Shown: piece after piece, positions 34,988 through 44,528 of the stretch
How the letters are laid out: the number at the start of each line of letters is the position of its first letter
Numbering within the stretch: position 1 is the first letter of the stretch
Origin: Oscillatoriales cyanobacterium
Lineage (GTDB): Bacteria > Cyanobacteriota > Cyanobacteriia > Cyanobacteriales > Microcoleaceae
Assembly (NCBI GenBank): GCA_004292955.1
Contig: RDXX01000033.1
Coordinates: 1 to 64,000, forward strand
Direction of reading: 5' to 3'
Length of the DNA stretch: 64,000 bases
Notes under the pieces: model-generated
The model's database searches: none
Seen by the model: only the letters and a program-made list of their open reading frames with translations
Told to the model about the DNA's origin: nothing
Made by a program: the position numbers and the translations under genes

Positions 34988-35563
34988 TCAGGATTGTGTT
35001 TCTTCCTCAGTAAAAATGGGAGGCCATAATTCCGAAACGGGCAATTCCCAACCGGGAAAAAGCTCTGGTACTGTTAAAATATCGCCATTTGCTAAAATAA
35101 TCGGTTCACCAGTCGATCGATAAATTGCCACTGTTTCCTCATCAGGATCGATCAGGATGCCGACAACCGCACCCAGCTCTATAAACTTCAAAACCTTAGT
35201 TTCTATAGCCTTAATGCGATCGCTCTGAGATTTGATCTCAACCACCAAATCCGGGACAAGTTCACCAAAATAACGCGGACTTTGGCGCAAGCGGGCCGCG
35301 CGCACAAACGAAACATCTGGCGCTTTGACGTTGGTATTCGGCATGATGAAACCGCCTGCGGAGTCAAACACTCTCCCCAAGCGGCGTGGATTTATCCAAG
35401 CGAAGAGAAAGGCGATGAGACGGCTACTGATTTCACTGGATACAATGTCTGATGGGCCCATAACTGAAATTTTCCCGTCTTCTAGTTCAATTGTGTAATC
35501 TAAACCCGCTTCGGAAAAAAGGGTCTGAACTTGGTTTAAATCTTTGACTGTCATCGCTGTCAT
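34988..35563 (-). CDS. Uma2-family putative endonuclease
   Basis: DUF820/Uma2 protein of 191 residues, a PD-(D/E)XK fold family strongly expanded in cyanobacteria. Motifs: YTIELEDGKISVMGPSD, SSEISSRLIAFLFAWINP, the core aspartate in VKAPDVSFVRAARL, PDLVVEIKSQSDR with E-x-K, and VGILIDPDEETVAIYR. Full length. The biological role of the family is poorly known. It may be one of many copies in the genome; no linkage to the methyltransferase is implied since folC lies between them. Confidence 0.9.
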   Translation of the reverse strand: MTAMTVKDLNQVQTLFSEAGLDYTIELEDGKISVMGPSDIVSSEISSRLIAFLFAWINPRRLGRVFDSAGGFIMPNTNVKAPDVSFVRAARLRQSPRYFGELVPDLVVEIKSQSDRIKAIETKVLKFIELGAVVGILIDPDEETVAIYRSTGEPIILANGDILTVPELFPGWELPVSELWPPIFTEEETQS

Positions 35564-35699
35564 AAAAGTTTTCTCCCATTATTCAGTTGAATCTTAATTC
35601 TAACATAACTCAGAATTTACAACAAATGAATAATTTAAAAGGCGACAAAACACACAATATAATATATTACAATATAATTATCGAATTAAAATAAACCAA

Positions 35700-35939
35700 A
35701 TGACCACTACATCCAAAAAGGAACCAACCTTGGTAGATGTAATTGAGAAACTGGACAAGCTATCGACAGATGTGGACAAGCTATCGACAGATGTAGATAA
35801 GCTATCGAGGGATTCCGAGAAGTTTAACGATCGCTTTTCTAACTACCAGCAAGCAACTCAGTGGGTAGTACAACTTGCTTTCACTTTAATTGCTAGTGCC
35901 ACTATTACAGTGATTATCACTTCGGTACTGCGGAAATAA
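35700..35939 (+). CDS. Small coiled-coil single-pass membrane protein
   Basis: The 79-residue protein has a coiled-coil built from tandem LSTDVDK heptads (about 18-45), encoded by a 21-bp DNA repeat (AAGCTATCGACAGATGTGGA type, three copies), then a C-terminal transmembrane helix (about 55-76, WVVQLAFTLIASATITVIIT) and a short basic end. It resembles the many small cyanobacterial proteins with DUF4164/coiled-coil-TM layout. Function unknown. The gap to 36090 contains an AGAAACCGGGTTTTTT hairpin repeat. Confidence 0.7.
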   Translation: MTTTSKKEPTLVDVIEKLDKLSTDVDKLSTDVDKLSRDSEKFNDRFSNYQQATQWVVQLAFTLIASATITVIITSVLRK

Positions 35940-35944
35940 TAAAT

Positions 35945-36090
35945 TCAGGGAGAAGTCAGAAACCGGGTTTTTTGACGACAATATTTCGCCACAGCCCTCA
36001 GATAGTGCCAAAAACCCCGTTTCTTTGGCCTTGATGCACATCGCACTTTTCACCTCAATAAGGGCGATTCACGCTCGGGATACCTGCGCT
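35945..36090. repeat. AAACCGGG hairpin repeat and truncation-site repeat
   Basis: GAAACCGGGTTTTTTGAC and its partner AAAACCCCGTTTCTTTGG (35951-36022) make an imperfect stem, the same family as 24297-24356 and 59369-59434. The adjoining repeat (about 36055-36130) runs into the 3' end of the next gene. Confidence 0.7.
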
Positions 36091-39000
36091 TCACGCCCTT
36101 TCGATAGCCTGGAGAAGCAGAAAGGGCGATCGCACGGGATTGTTCAGCGTTCCTCCTTCTGTTAAAATATCTAAACCTTTGCCATTTCCCGAATAATCTG
36201 TCACTTGACCACCCGATGATGCACCGACGCTGATGATATTGTCAAACTGAAGGGATGCTTTGCCTAAAGCTGATATTTCTTGGGGATTATTGCCAGCAGG
36301 AACGACAACAACGATGTGATTTTTGCGAGCGTATTCTAGGGCATTTTCTTCGGCTTCTGTCAGTTCGTAGCGAGAAACTATTTTGCCGCTAACATCAACT
36401 TGAGTTAGTTCAAAACTAATGTTAACAACTGCATTGAGTCGATCGGATTTTTTGGCGTTATCGACAAATTCAATTAAGGATTCTGCCCAACTGTTATTGC
36501 CACTAGCCCTACCTAACCAAATCGGTGCTTCATTGTTAATGCCGTCGATGCCTTTGCTATTATTTTGAGTGGCGGCAATTAAGCCTAAAACATGAGTTCC
36601 TTGTTCGCTGCCTTCACCGGATTGAATTAAGGGATTATCATCATTAGCAATGCGGTCTTTTCCGAGAGTAATGCGGCTGTAGTCTATGTCGAAATTATTG
36701 GCATTAAATCCTGTACTAATAATACCGACTAAGGGTTGAGATGCTTTTGAAAAAGGGAATGAGGTAGTCGTTGTGACTGGATTCGAGCCGATATCTTGTG
36801 GATAATTTGTGGGTTCTGTATTGGTTTTTTCTTGACTATTTGTGGCTATTATGCTGGTTGCATTGGGTGCGACAGGTTGAGTTATCGGAGCAACTTCTTG
36901 AATAGAAATTGCTGGCTGGCTGTTGGTAGAAATTGCTGGTTTAGCTAATTCTGGTATTGCCGTTACTGGCTTGCTATCTGTCGCAATTGATTGATTGACA
37001 GTCGAAAGTTCTTGAGGATAAATATTTGGCTTGCTTTCGTGGACTATCGGCTGAAAAGTTTTACCAGATGCTTGAGTAGAAATTGCTGGTTGTTCATCGG
37101 TTTTAGGGCTGAGAGTAACAGCAGGTTGTGGTTGATTTATCTTGGTTTCTGTCTCAACGGTTGAAATGTTTTTAGGCGCAGGTTGAGGTGCAATTGCTTG
37201 AGATTCGATTTCAACTGATTTCGTTACAGTTTTATCTGAAGCCGGTGCATCTTTTGTGGTAGTAGAAATAGGGGTTGCGATCGCCTCTTTTTCTTCTTTT
37301 ATTGTCAACGGATCGATGACTGTTGGAGATGAAGTCACCGAATCGGTTTTGACAGACTCATTCGGAGTGGAAGTCAGTACGATCGCCAATTTCTCATCTT
37401 CAGCCTTCACCTCAGACACGACAGCCTTGTCTGAAACCGGCAAATCCTTGGTAGAAGTATCGATCGAATCTTCAGCCTTCACCTCAGACACGACCACCTC
37501 AGACACGACAGCCTTGTCTGAAACCGGCAAATCCTTGGTAGAAGTATCGATCGAATCTTCAGCCTTCACCCTCGACACGACAGTCTTGTCTGAAACCGGC
37601 ATATCTTTGGAAGAAGTAGCGATCGAATTGGCGATCGCAGGTTCGTCATCTTCAGTCTTCACTGCTGGCGTTACAGTTGTATCTGAAGTAACAACCTCCG
37701 TTTTCGAGAGAGACTCAGTATTAGTTGGAGAAATTACTTTCTCTTTTGAAACACTTGCGTTATCTGAAATCGGAACATCTAAAACCGAACCAGAATCAGT
37801 ATTTTTGGCAGGTTTTTCATCCTCTTTAGCAGGCTCTACCTTCGGTTCAACATAGGGTTTAGCATAAGCAATCAAAGCCTTACCAATATCAGCTTTACGC
37901 CAATCTTTCTCAGCATTAATCACAGAATCCAAATTCACCGCAGTACCCGTCGCACCCCGCACCTGAAATATCACATCATTGTAATCGCGATCGCTCCCTA
38001 AATCAACCCGCATATCCTCCATTGCAAAAGTCTTGCCACTACCAGTCACATCAGCAATTTGCCCGACATGAAATCCCTCAGCAGGATTCGCCGTCACCAT
38101 TGAAAATAAAGGACGTTTATCCCCTCCAACAACAGGATTATTCAGAACCTCTTGCACAGTTCCATTTGGCACCAACATAACGCCAAACTCATCCCCCGAA
38201 GTCATTGCAAAACTCTTGACTCCCAAATAAGTTCCTTCGTTATAATTCCCTTCAGGTAAATTACCCGTAAATCTCGCACCTTCGCTCAAATCATTAATGA
38301 CTACATGACCTTTTACAGAATTGCTTAATGCCCTTGAAGCCACTTCCTTGATAAATTCTGCTGAACCAGGTACAAACTTCTCCATCCCTTTTAGACTGAC
38401 GATAGCTAATTGACCCTTATACAGTCCGCCGTCAAACAAGAAATCGATACCAACTTGGCCGCTAGAGTCAACAACAAATTTCCCAGATGTAAACGAATTA
38501 TCGGCGACAATCTCAGATTTAGGAGTAGTTTTGCTGAGTTCTTTAGGGGTTTCAACTGCAACAGCTTGACTGTTATCCGCAACTTTTTTGTCCTTGTCTC
38601 CGCTAGTAGTTGTCGAGTTTTGTTTGTTGCTATCTTTGCCAGCTTCATCGATAGTAGCGACTGATTTATCCGCCGTCACTTTATCAGTAGTCGCTGCTTG
38701 AATTATGGCTGGTGATTTTGAAGTCTCAACAGTTTGAGTAGTAGTTGTGGAGTTTTTTTTGTTGCTATCTTTGCCAACTTCATCGATAGTAGCGACTGGT
38801 TTCTCCGCCGTCAATTTATCAGTAGTAGTCGCTGCTTGAATTGTGGCTGGTGATTTTGAAGTCTCAACAGTTTGAGTAGTAGTTGTCGAGTTTTGTTTGT
38901 TGCTATCTTTGCCCGCTTCATCGACACTAGCGACTGGTTTCTCCGCCGTCACTTTATCAGTAGTTGCTGCTTGAATTATGGATTCTTTTGGTTGTGAAAT

Positions 39001-39546
39001 CAGGTTACTGTCAGTGGCCAGTGTTTCCGATTTATTTTCTTTTTCTGCTAACGCATCGATTTTTTTATCAGGGGATATTTCCTTGGCACTCTGATTGTTA
39101 GTCAAAGAGTCAGTTGTTGTCAGACTGTCAGCTTTGATGGCAATTAACGGTGCATCTTTGCTGCTTCCAGTCAGGGTATCCTTGGCATCTATGGCTGACT
39201 GGGAACCGGATAGGGCGTCGCCGCGACTCGTATTGCCACTAACTGACCTGCTTAAGCTGCTATTGAGAGGATTTGGAACAATTAATGAATCATCGGATTT
39301 GTTGCTGATTGACTCGGAAGCAGCATCTTTTGATTTCAGTAAATTAGTCGTAACTAATGGTTTATCGGGTTCGATCGCTATTTTATTGTTGCTGTCAAGC
39401 ATCAAGGAACCTTCGCCGATATTTTGCTTGTTGCTGTTGCTTAAAGGGTTGAGGATAGAATTGTTGGCAGCACTTCCCGGCAAAGTGTCGGCGATTAGAA
39501 CATCTTTCAGCAGAACATTAGTTTGACCTTGATTGATAGTTGTCAT
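36091..39546 (-). CDS. DUF4114 protein with degenerate subtilisin-like domain
   Basis: 1151 residues. About 1-345 is Ser/Thr/Lys-rich with three 45-50-residue repeats (TTDKVTAEKPVASVDEAGKD type). About 350-540 is a DUF4114 domain (EFGVMLVPNGTVQEVLNN, DLGSDRDYNDVIFQV). About 560-930 is a second repeat-rich linker (TKDLPVSDKAVVSEV copies). About 935-1151 is a peptidase S8 fold. All catalytic positions are lost: GIISTGF replaces the D-T-G motif, EQGTHVLGL has Q for the catalytic His, and the Ser region is missing because the frame ends in a repeat at NNPVRSPFLL. Likely secreted or surface-exposed, as such DUF4114 proteins are; non-proteolytic. AGGAG lies 11 nt before ATG. Confidence 0.8.
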   Translation of the reverse strand: MTTINQGQTNVLLKDVLIADTLPGSAANNSILNPLSNSNKQNIGEGSLMLDSNNKIAIEPDKPLVTTNLLKSKDAASESISNKSDDSLIVPNPLNSSLSRSVSGNTSRGDALSGSQSAIDAKDTLTGSSKDAPLIAIKADSLTTTDSLTNNQSAKEISPDKKIDALAEKENKSETLATDSNLISQPKESIIQAATTDKVTAEKPVASVDEAGKDSNKQNSTTTTQTVETSKSPATIQAATTTDKLTAEKPVATIDEVGKDSNKKNSTTTTQTVETSKSPAIIQAATTDKVTADKSVATIDEAGKDSNKQNSTTTSGDKDKKVADNSQAVAVETPKELSKTTPKSEIVADNSFTSGKFVVDSSGQVGIDFLFDGGLYKGQLAIVSLKGMEKFVPGSAEFIKEVASRALSNSVKGHVVINDLSEGARFTGNLPEGNYNEGTYLGVKSFAMTSGDEFGVMLVPNGTVQEVLNNPVVGGDKRPLFSMVTANPAEGFHVGQIADVTGSGKTFAMEDMRVDLGSDRDYNDVIFQVRGATGTAVNLDSVINAEKDWRKADIGKALIAYAKPYVEPKVEPAKEDEKPAKNTDSGSVLDVPISDNASVSKEKVISPTNTESLSKTEVVTSDTTVTPAVKTEDDEPAIANSIATSSKDMPVSDKTVVSRVKAEDSIDTSTKDLPVSDKAVVSEVVVSEVKAEDSIDTSTKDLPVSDKAVVSEVKAEDEKLAIVLTSTPNESVKTDSVTSSPTVIDPLTIKEEKEAIATPISTTTKDAPASDKTVTKSVEIESQAIAPQPAPKNISTVETETKINQPQPAVTLSPKTDEQPAISTQASGKTFQPIVHESKPNIYPQELSTVNQSIATDSKPVTAIPELAKPAISTNSQPAISIQEVAPITQPVAPNATSIIATNSQEKTNTEPTNYPQDIGSNPVTTTTSFPFSKASQPLVGIISTGFNANNFDIDYSRITLGKDRIANDDNPLIQSGEGSEQGTHVLGLIAATQNNSKGIDGINNEAPIWLGRASGNNSWAESLIEFVDNAKKSDRLNAVVNISFELTQVDVSGKIVSRYELTEAEENALEYARKNHIVVVVPAGNNPQEISALGKASLQFDNIISVGASSGGQVTDYSGNGKGLDILTEGGTLNNPVRSPFLLLQAIERA

Positions 39547-39897
39547 TGAGATTATACTCCTAATCTTGGATTAAATGAAAATTGATATAATGAAATCAAA
39601 CGATCGCCCAAACGTTGAATTGGCTTCTCTACTCTAATTACGGAAGCAGCCCCAAGTTTTTACGCAAATCTCAAAACTGCTTTTTCACACGAAAGTGCGA
39701 TCGCCCACTCAACCCTAATTACGAAACCACCTCAAACTTTTTACGCAAATCTCAAAACTTTTTTCCCAAACCCCCTCAAACGTAAAGTTTTGTAACAATC
39801 TCCCCACAAATGCGTAAAAAATTGCGACTCTACCGAAAAACAACATAGAAATGCCCCAAGACTGCACAAGAATCCCCAGAGGAGTGAGGAGATTGAG
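39547..39897. promoter_or_regulatory. Control region with three TTTTTACGCA motifs
   Basis: Divergent gap between the DUF4114 gene and the sigma-factor cassette. A 22-bp segment starting TTTTTACGCAAATCTC is present twice with the same sequence (39657-39678 and 39738-39759), and its first 10 bp occur inverted at 39811-39820. The motifs lie 78-240 bp before the sigma-factor start and look like operator sites. A GAGGAG Shine-Dalgarno lies 6 nt before the sigma ATG. Confidence 0.5.
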
Positions 39898-40524
39898 ATG
39901 GAGGACGAAATTGATTTACAACTCAAACAGCTAGCCGTCGAAGCTCAACAGCACCCAGCCCTTAGCCTTGAGCGACAGAAAGCATTAACCAAACTGAGAA
40001 ACGCAATTTGGCTATCGGGCAAGCTTGCTTATCCCCAAAAAAGGTCATGGTCTCCTAATATTTACGAAGACCTTTATAACGAAGCACTTCTAAAAACAAT
40101 TGAGTATATTTGTCTAAAAATTGACAAATACGATCCAGAAAGACCACTGATGGCCCCGGTCAATCACATATTGAAGTTGAGATTCAAAGATGCTGTTAAG
40201 CGATATATGAAAGAAAAAAATAGAACACGCGAACTACCTTCCTTAAACGACCTAGATAATTACCAGTCACCACAATCACCATTGTCCGAAGAGGCTACAA
40301 TGCTGCGTGAATTGATCGAAGAAGATCCAGATGGCCATTTTAGAAGAGTGTCACTTAGATGTCGCCCGGATATTTCTTGGCAAGTTATAGCTTTAGCTAA
40401 ATTGGATGGTGAAACATTGGATAGTATGTCTCAAAGGTTTGGAGTTTCTATTTCAGGTATCGACAGTTTTTTTAATCGAAACCTGCGGAGATTTGGTGAT
40501 GATTTTCGTAATAAATTACAGTAA
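39898..40524 (+). CDS. Sigma-70-family (ECF-like) sigma factor
   Basis: The 208-residue protein has a region 2-like half (about 30-105: YEDLYNEALLKTIEYICLKI, DPERPLMAPVNHILKLRFKD) and a region 4 helix-turn-helix (about 160-200: ALAKLDGETLDSMSQRFGVS followed by ISGIDSFFNRNLRRF). No typical anti-sigma gene is adjacent. The next genes (DUF1822 26 bp away, then the CHAT protein) are on the same strand, and this order recurs, to my knowledge, in other filamentous cyanobacteria. It may transcribe its own cassette in response to stress. The extended N terminus differs from standard ECF factors. Confidence 0.85.
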   Translation: MEDEIDLQLKQLAVEAQQHPALSLERQKALTKLRNAIWLSGKLAYPQKRSWSPNIYEDLYNEALLKTIEYICLKIDKYDPERPLMAPVNHILKLRFKDAVKRYMKEKNRTRELPSLNDLDNYQSPQSPLSEEATMLRELIEEDPDGHFRRVSLRCRPDISWQVIALAKLDGETLDSMSQRFGVSISGIDSFFNRNLRRFGDDFRNKLQ

Positions 40525-40550
40525 CAATTAAGCGACAACCACAGAAACTA

Positions 40551-41465
40551 ATGATGAGTAAAATGATCGAACCAATAACTTTCACCGTACCGCTATCCTT
40601 TGAAGCCCATGACATCGCTCAACAGTGCGCTCAAAAATCCCTGCCGACAAAATTCAAACAAGTTTATCTCAATACCCTAGCAGTGTATGCAGTAGATTCT
40701 TACCTACGCTGCATGGGATTTGAAACTAACTTGGCTCATAGCGAAAGTCGCGATTCACTCATGCTCAAATTTGTAGATGTCGCCGATTTAGATATCGTCG
40801 GCGTTGGCAAAATTGAATGTCGTCCCGTATTGCCCGATTCCCAAACTTGTAACATTCCCTCCGATGCTTGGGAAAATCGCATCGGTTACGTTGCTGTACA
40901 ATTAAATCAATCTTTGAAAGAAGCAACGCTACTAGGATTTACTAAAACTTCTGCAATGAGAGAAGTACCGCTCACTCAACTGCAATCCCTAGAATATTTT
41001 CTTGCCTACATGAATCGAATTCAACAACTGAATCCAGTTAATTTAATGAACTGGTTTGAGAATGTTTTTGATACGGGATGGCAAGTAATTGATGAGCTAT
41101 TAAATCCCGAACAACTGGAGTGGCATTTTAGAAGTACGAACGCATTACCTATCGAGAGGGGTTATAAAATTGATTTGGGAATGCAGCTAGCACAACAGTC
41201 TGTAACACTTGCAGTCATGCTGGCACCAGAACCAGGTTCCGAAGTGGATATCCAAGTGCAAGTGTATCCGATGGGAAATCAAACTTGTTTGCCAGAAGGG
41301 TTAAAATTGATAGTGATGGATGAGTCAGAAGAGGTAGTTCTTGAGGCAACATCCAGAGATGATGACAACTTTATTCAGTTGGAATTTAGTTCTGAATTAA
41401 GAGAATTATTTGGCGTTACTGTGGCACTCGGAGAAGCTAGCGTGACGAAACATTTTCATTGGTAA
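40551..41465 (+). CDS. DUF1822-family protein
   Basis: Cyanobacteria-specific family of unknown function. The 304-residue protein has the typical start TFTVPLSFEAHDIAQQCAQK, YLNTLAVYAVDSYLRCMG, and the tail LELEF-like FIQLEFSSELRELFGVTVAL. It is soluble, with no signal or membrane segment. The C-terminal 90 residues (about 215-300) form a beta-rich portion that, in related proteins, resembles a carbohydrate- or ligand-binding fold; this is weak inference. It lies between a sigma factor and a CHAT-protease gene, so it may be an anti-sigma-like or sensor component. Confidence 0.88.
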   Translation: MMSKMIEPITFTVPLSFEAHDIAQQCAQKSLPTKFKQVYLNTLAVYAVDSYLRCMGFETNLAHSESRDSLMLKFVDVADLDIVGVGKIECRPVLPDSQTCNIPSDAWENRIGYVAVQLNQSLKEATLLGFTKTSAMREVPLTQLQSLEYFLAYMNRIQQLNPVNLMNWFENVFDTGWQVIDELLNPEQLEWHFRSTNALPIERGYKIDLGMQLAQQSVTLAVMLAPEPGSEVDIQVQVYPMGNQTCLPEGLKLIVMDESEEVVLEATSRDDDNFIQLEFSSELRELFGVTVALGEASVTKHFHW

Positions 41466-41561
41466 TCTGCCACGCATTTGTCATTCCCAGCTAGCACCTG
41501 GGAACGAAAGCAACAACTCAAGTATTGACTGCTAACCTATTGAAAATTTCACTTGGATTTT

Positions 41562-44486
41562 ATGTCATCATTAACCTTTCAAAACTTGCGCGGTCAAAAT
41601 CTCCAAGGTCGTTCTTTCAAAGGTCAAGATCTGACTAATACTGATTTCTCTTATGCAGATATCCGAGGTGCAGATTTTAGCGGAGCAACTCTCGATGGTG
41701 CTAACTTCAGTCACGCTCGCTGCGGATTAATAGTGCGATCGCAAATCAAAATATTCATAATTGTAGCACTGATATCAGCAATGTCAGGAACGGCTGCTGT
41801 AACTGCTATCAGTCAGACATTCAGATCTCTATTTGCCAAAAATATTGGGTACTCCAGTTTGATTGTAACAGCAATCATCTTATTACTGAATACTGTTCTT
41901 TTGGCTCTCACGATTCGCCAAGGAATACAAAAAGCTTTGGGGTCTTTAGCTATGGCGGCTGCAATCTTTGTACCTTGCATTGCTGTTTTAAGTGCGATCT
42001 CGAACGATAAACACCCGATACTGGCTTGGCTGAGAGGTTTTAGACCTGGGAGCTTAACTGGGGCGTTGGCTGGTGAACCGAATACCAACGATATTCCGTT
42101 TTTAATTGTAAGTTTGATCGGGGCTGTGGCTGCGACTACGATCGCAGTTGTAACTTTGCCTTTAGCTGTGGCTTTGGCTGAGGTTGTATTGGGCAGAATA
42201 GTGGCAGTTTTAGCTGTATTTGAAGCTCTGGCAATAAGTGCGATCGCCACCGGAATTATTATCAATAATTCAACCCGGTATTTAAAAGCATCTGTGTTAA
42301 TTAATACTAGATTAGCTGACAACACGAACAATAAATGTTATGATTTTTTAGACCAATGTGTCGCAAATTCTTCCAATCCACCTATAGTTATTGCGATTAT
42401 CATTATAGCGGTAATTTTAGCTGTAGCTTTGGTCTCATTGGGAACTTATATTGGCAACAGAGTTTTAGCTGAAGATGATAAATATGCCGTAATTCACCAA
42501 TTAGCTAATGCGATTGCAGCGGCAGGCAGTACCAGCTTTCGGGGTGCTAATTTAGCCAATATTAATTTTAGTTACGCTCTTCTCAAAAACACTGATTTTA
42601 GATCTGCTAATATTTATCGTGCAATGTGGCACAAAAGCTCAAGAATTGAGTGGGCAAGAGTCGGCGAGACAATATTAATTGATCCCGCAGTTAGAGATTT
42701 GCTAGTGACCGGCAACGGCTATAATAAATCATATCAAGGCATGGATTTGAGAGGAGCAAACTTGATAGGTGTAGACCTCGGCTACGCCAAACTTCAAACA
42801 GCAGACCTCAGTCAAGCGACTTTAGAAGCTGCTAATTTAGAGTATGCAATTTTTAGTCAAGTTCAGGCGATCGGCACTGATTTCAGTAATGCGAGAATGA
42901 CTGGTGCTTGCGGTTTAGGAACCTGGAATATTGACAGCACTACGAAACTAGAATGGGTAGATTGTCGGTGGGTTTACTTGCTAGAAGAACCGAAACCTGG
43001 CACTGACGATCGCGAACGCCGTCCCCACAGTGAAAAATCTCAATTTGAGATCGGAGAATTTACCAGTTTTTTTCAAGAGGTAGTCAATACAGTTGACTTA
43101 ATTTTCCGTAACGGTGTTGATTGGAAAGCCTTCTACCAATCTTTCCAAAAAGTTCAGGACGATCTCAAAGGTACAGAACTAAAAATTCAGAGTATTGAAA
43201 ATAAAGGCAATGGCGTTGTTGTCATCAAGGTTAGCGTACCTCCTGATACAGACAAAGAGAAGATTGAGACTGATTTCAATGGTTTCTACCAAAAAATGCT
43301 AGAATTAGCAAGAGTAAAAAATCCAATAATTCAAGAGTTCCCAGAACAGCAAAGATACTTGCTATCAGTAGTAGAGAAGATAGTAAAACCACTTTCAGAA
43401 CAGGTAGTTGTCTTAAACTTAGATCGTGGTGACTTGAACCAAGGCTTTGCCGTCAGCGCTGATATTTACTGTGACGGACACCGTTTGCCAATCCAAATAG
43501 AAGGCAATTTGCCACCACAAGCCAAAATTTTAAAACGCTATCAACAGTGGGAAGAAATGTATAACATTAAAAACCAGAACAGCCGGATCAAAGGCAAAGA
43601 AGGTCAAGTCACTAACTTTTCTATAAAGAAGCTAACAACGTTAGCTGAGGATGTGGAAGCGGAAGTAAATAATTGGCTGAATTCAGCACCGTTTAACCCG
43701 ATCGAGCAAAAATTGCACGACAATTTAAACTTTGATGATGAGGTGCGGGTGATTGTGCAAACTGAAGATGCCTTTCTGCGAAAACTTCCCTGGCATCGGT
43801 GGAAGTTTTTTGAAGTTGATTGCCAACAAGCAGAAGTCGCTTTAAGTCGCACAGTATCTAATAGGGTAAAGAAATTAGTCCTACCAAGAAGTAAAGTGAG
43901 AATCTTAGCAATTTTGGGTGACGATACAGGAATTAATATCGATGAAGACAAACAGGTGTTAGAGAATTTGTCAGACACAGAAATCATGTTTTTGCTCAAA
44001 CCAACTCGCGAGGAATGTGAGGAATGTCTCAGAGATAAAATAGGCTGGGACATTCTCTGTTTTTCCGGTCACAGTTACAGCGAAGTAGATGGCAGCACTG
44101 GGGCAATTTATATTAATAAAACAGATAAGTTAACTGTCGAAGAACTCAGGATTTCCTTGAAAATAGCCATTGAACGTGGTTTGGAGATAGCAATTTTTAA
44201 TTCTTGCGATGGCTTGGGATTGGGGAAACAGTTAGCTGACTTAGATATCCCTCAAATTATCGTGATGCGGGAACCTGTGCTAGATGCGATCGCCCAGGAG
44301 TTTTTGAGGCATTTTCTGAAAGCTTTTGCTGGTGGCGATTCTTTGTATGTTTCTGTGCGATCGGCGCGAGAAAAGTTGAAACAAAAATGGGATAAGCAAT
44401 TTCCCGGTGCTAGTTGGTTGCCTGCTATTTGCCAGAATCAATCTGAGTATCCCAAGAAATGGGGAGATTTTCAAGGGAATTGTTAG
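41562..44486 (+). CDS. Membrane pentapeptide-repeat protein with C-terminal CHAT protease domain
   Basis: From ATG 41562, 974 residues (a TTG three codons earlier is possible). Order: pentapeptide repeats (about 5-50), about six transmembrane helices (about 55-285), a second pentapeptide array (about 320-440), a linker with helical character (about 470-640), and a CHAT caspase-like domain (about 690-965). Catalytic dyad: H837 in LCFSGHSYSEV and C882 in IFNSCDGLG. CHAT proteases cleave after signal sensing; the membrane anchor and pentapeptide coils suggest envelope or complex sensing. It forms a same-strand cassette with the sigma factor, DUF1822 and the pilin-like gene, which is a candidate substrate. 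The activating signal is unknown. Confidence 0.9.
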   Translation: MSSLTFQNLRGQNLQGRSFKGQDLTNTDFSYADIRGADFSGATLDGANFSHARCGLIVRSQIKIFIIVALISAMSGTAAVTAISQTFRSLFAKNIGYSSLIVTAIILLLNTVLLALTIRQGIQKALGSLAMAAAIFVPCIAVLSAISNDKHPILAWLRGFRPGSLTGALAGEPNTNDIPFLIVSLIGAVAATTIAVVTLPLAVALAEVVLGRIVAVLAVFEALAISAIATGIIINNSTRYLKASVLINTRLADNTNNKCYDFLDQCVANSSNPPIVIAIIIIAVILAVALVSLGTYIGNRVLAEDDKYAVIHQLANAIAAAGSTSFRGANLANINFSYALLKNTDFRSANIYRAMWHKSSRIEWARVGETILIDPAVRDLLVTGNGYNKSYQGMDLRGANLIGVDLGYAKLQTADLSQATLEAANLEYAIFSQVQAIGTDFSNARMTGACGLGTWNIDSTTKLEWVDCRWVYLLEEPKPGTDDRERRPHSEKSQFEIGEFTSFFQEVVNTVDLIFRNGVDWKAFYQSFQKVQDDLKGTELKIQSIENKGNGVVVIKVSVPPDTDKEKIETDFNGFYQKMLELARVKNPIIQEFPEQQRYLLSVVEKIVKPLSEQVVVLNLDRGDLNQGFAVSADIYCDGHRLPIQIEGNLPPQAKILKRYQQWEEMYNIKNQNSRIKGKEGQVTNFSIKKLTTLAEDVEAEVNNWLNSAPFNPIEQKLHDNLNFDDEVRVIVQTEDAFLRKLPWHRWKFFEVDCQQAEVALSRTVSNRVKKLVLPRSKVRILAILGDDTGINIDEDKQVLENLSDTEIMFLLKPTREECEECLRDKIGWDILCFSGHSYSEVDGSTGAIYINKTDKLTVEELRISLKIAIERGLEIAIFNSCDGLGLGKQLADLDIPQIIVMREPVLDAIAQEFLRHFLKAFAGGDSLYVSVRSAREKLKQKWDKQFPGASWLPAICQNQSEYPKKWGDFQGNC

Positions 44487-44528
44487 CGGTATATTGAGTA
44501 AATTTAGTTTTTGTTTGAGGTGTTAATT

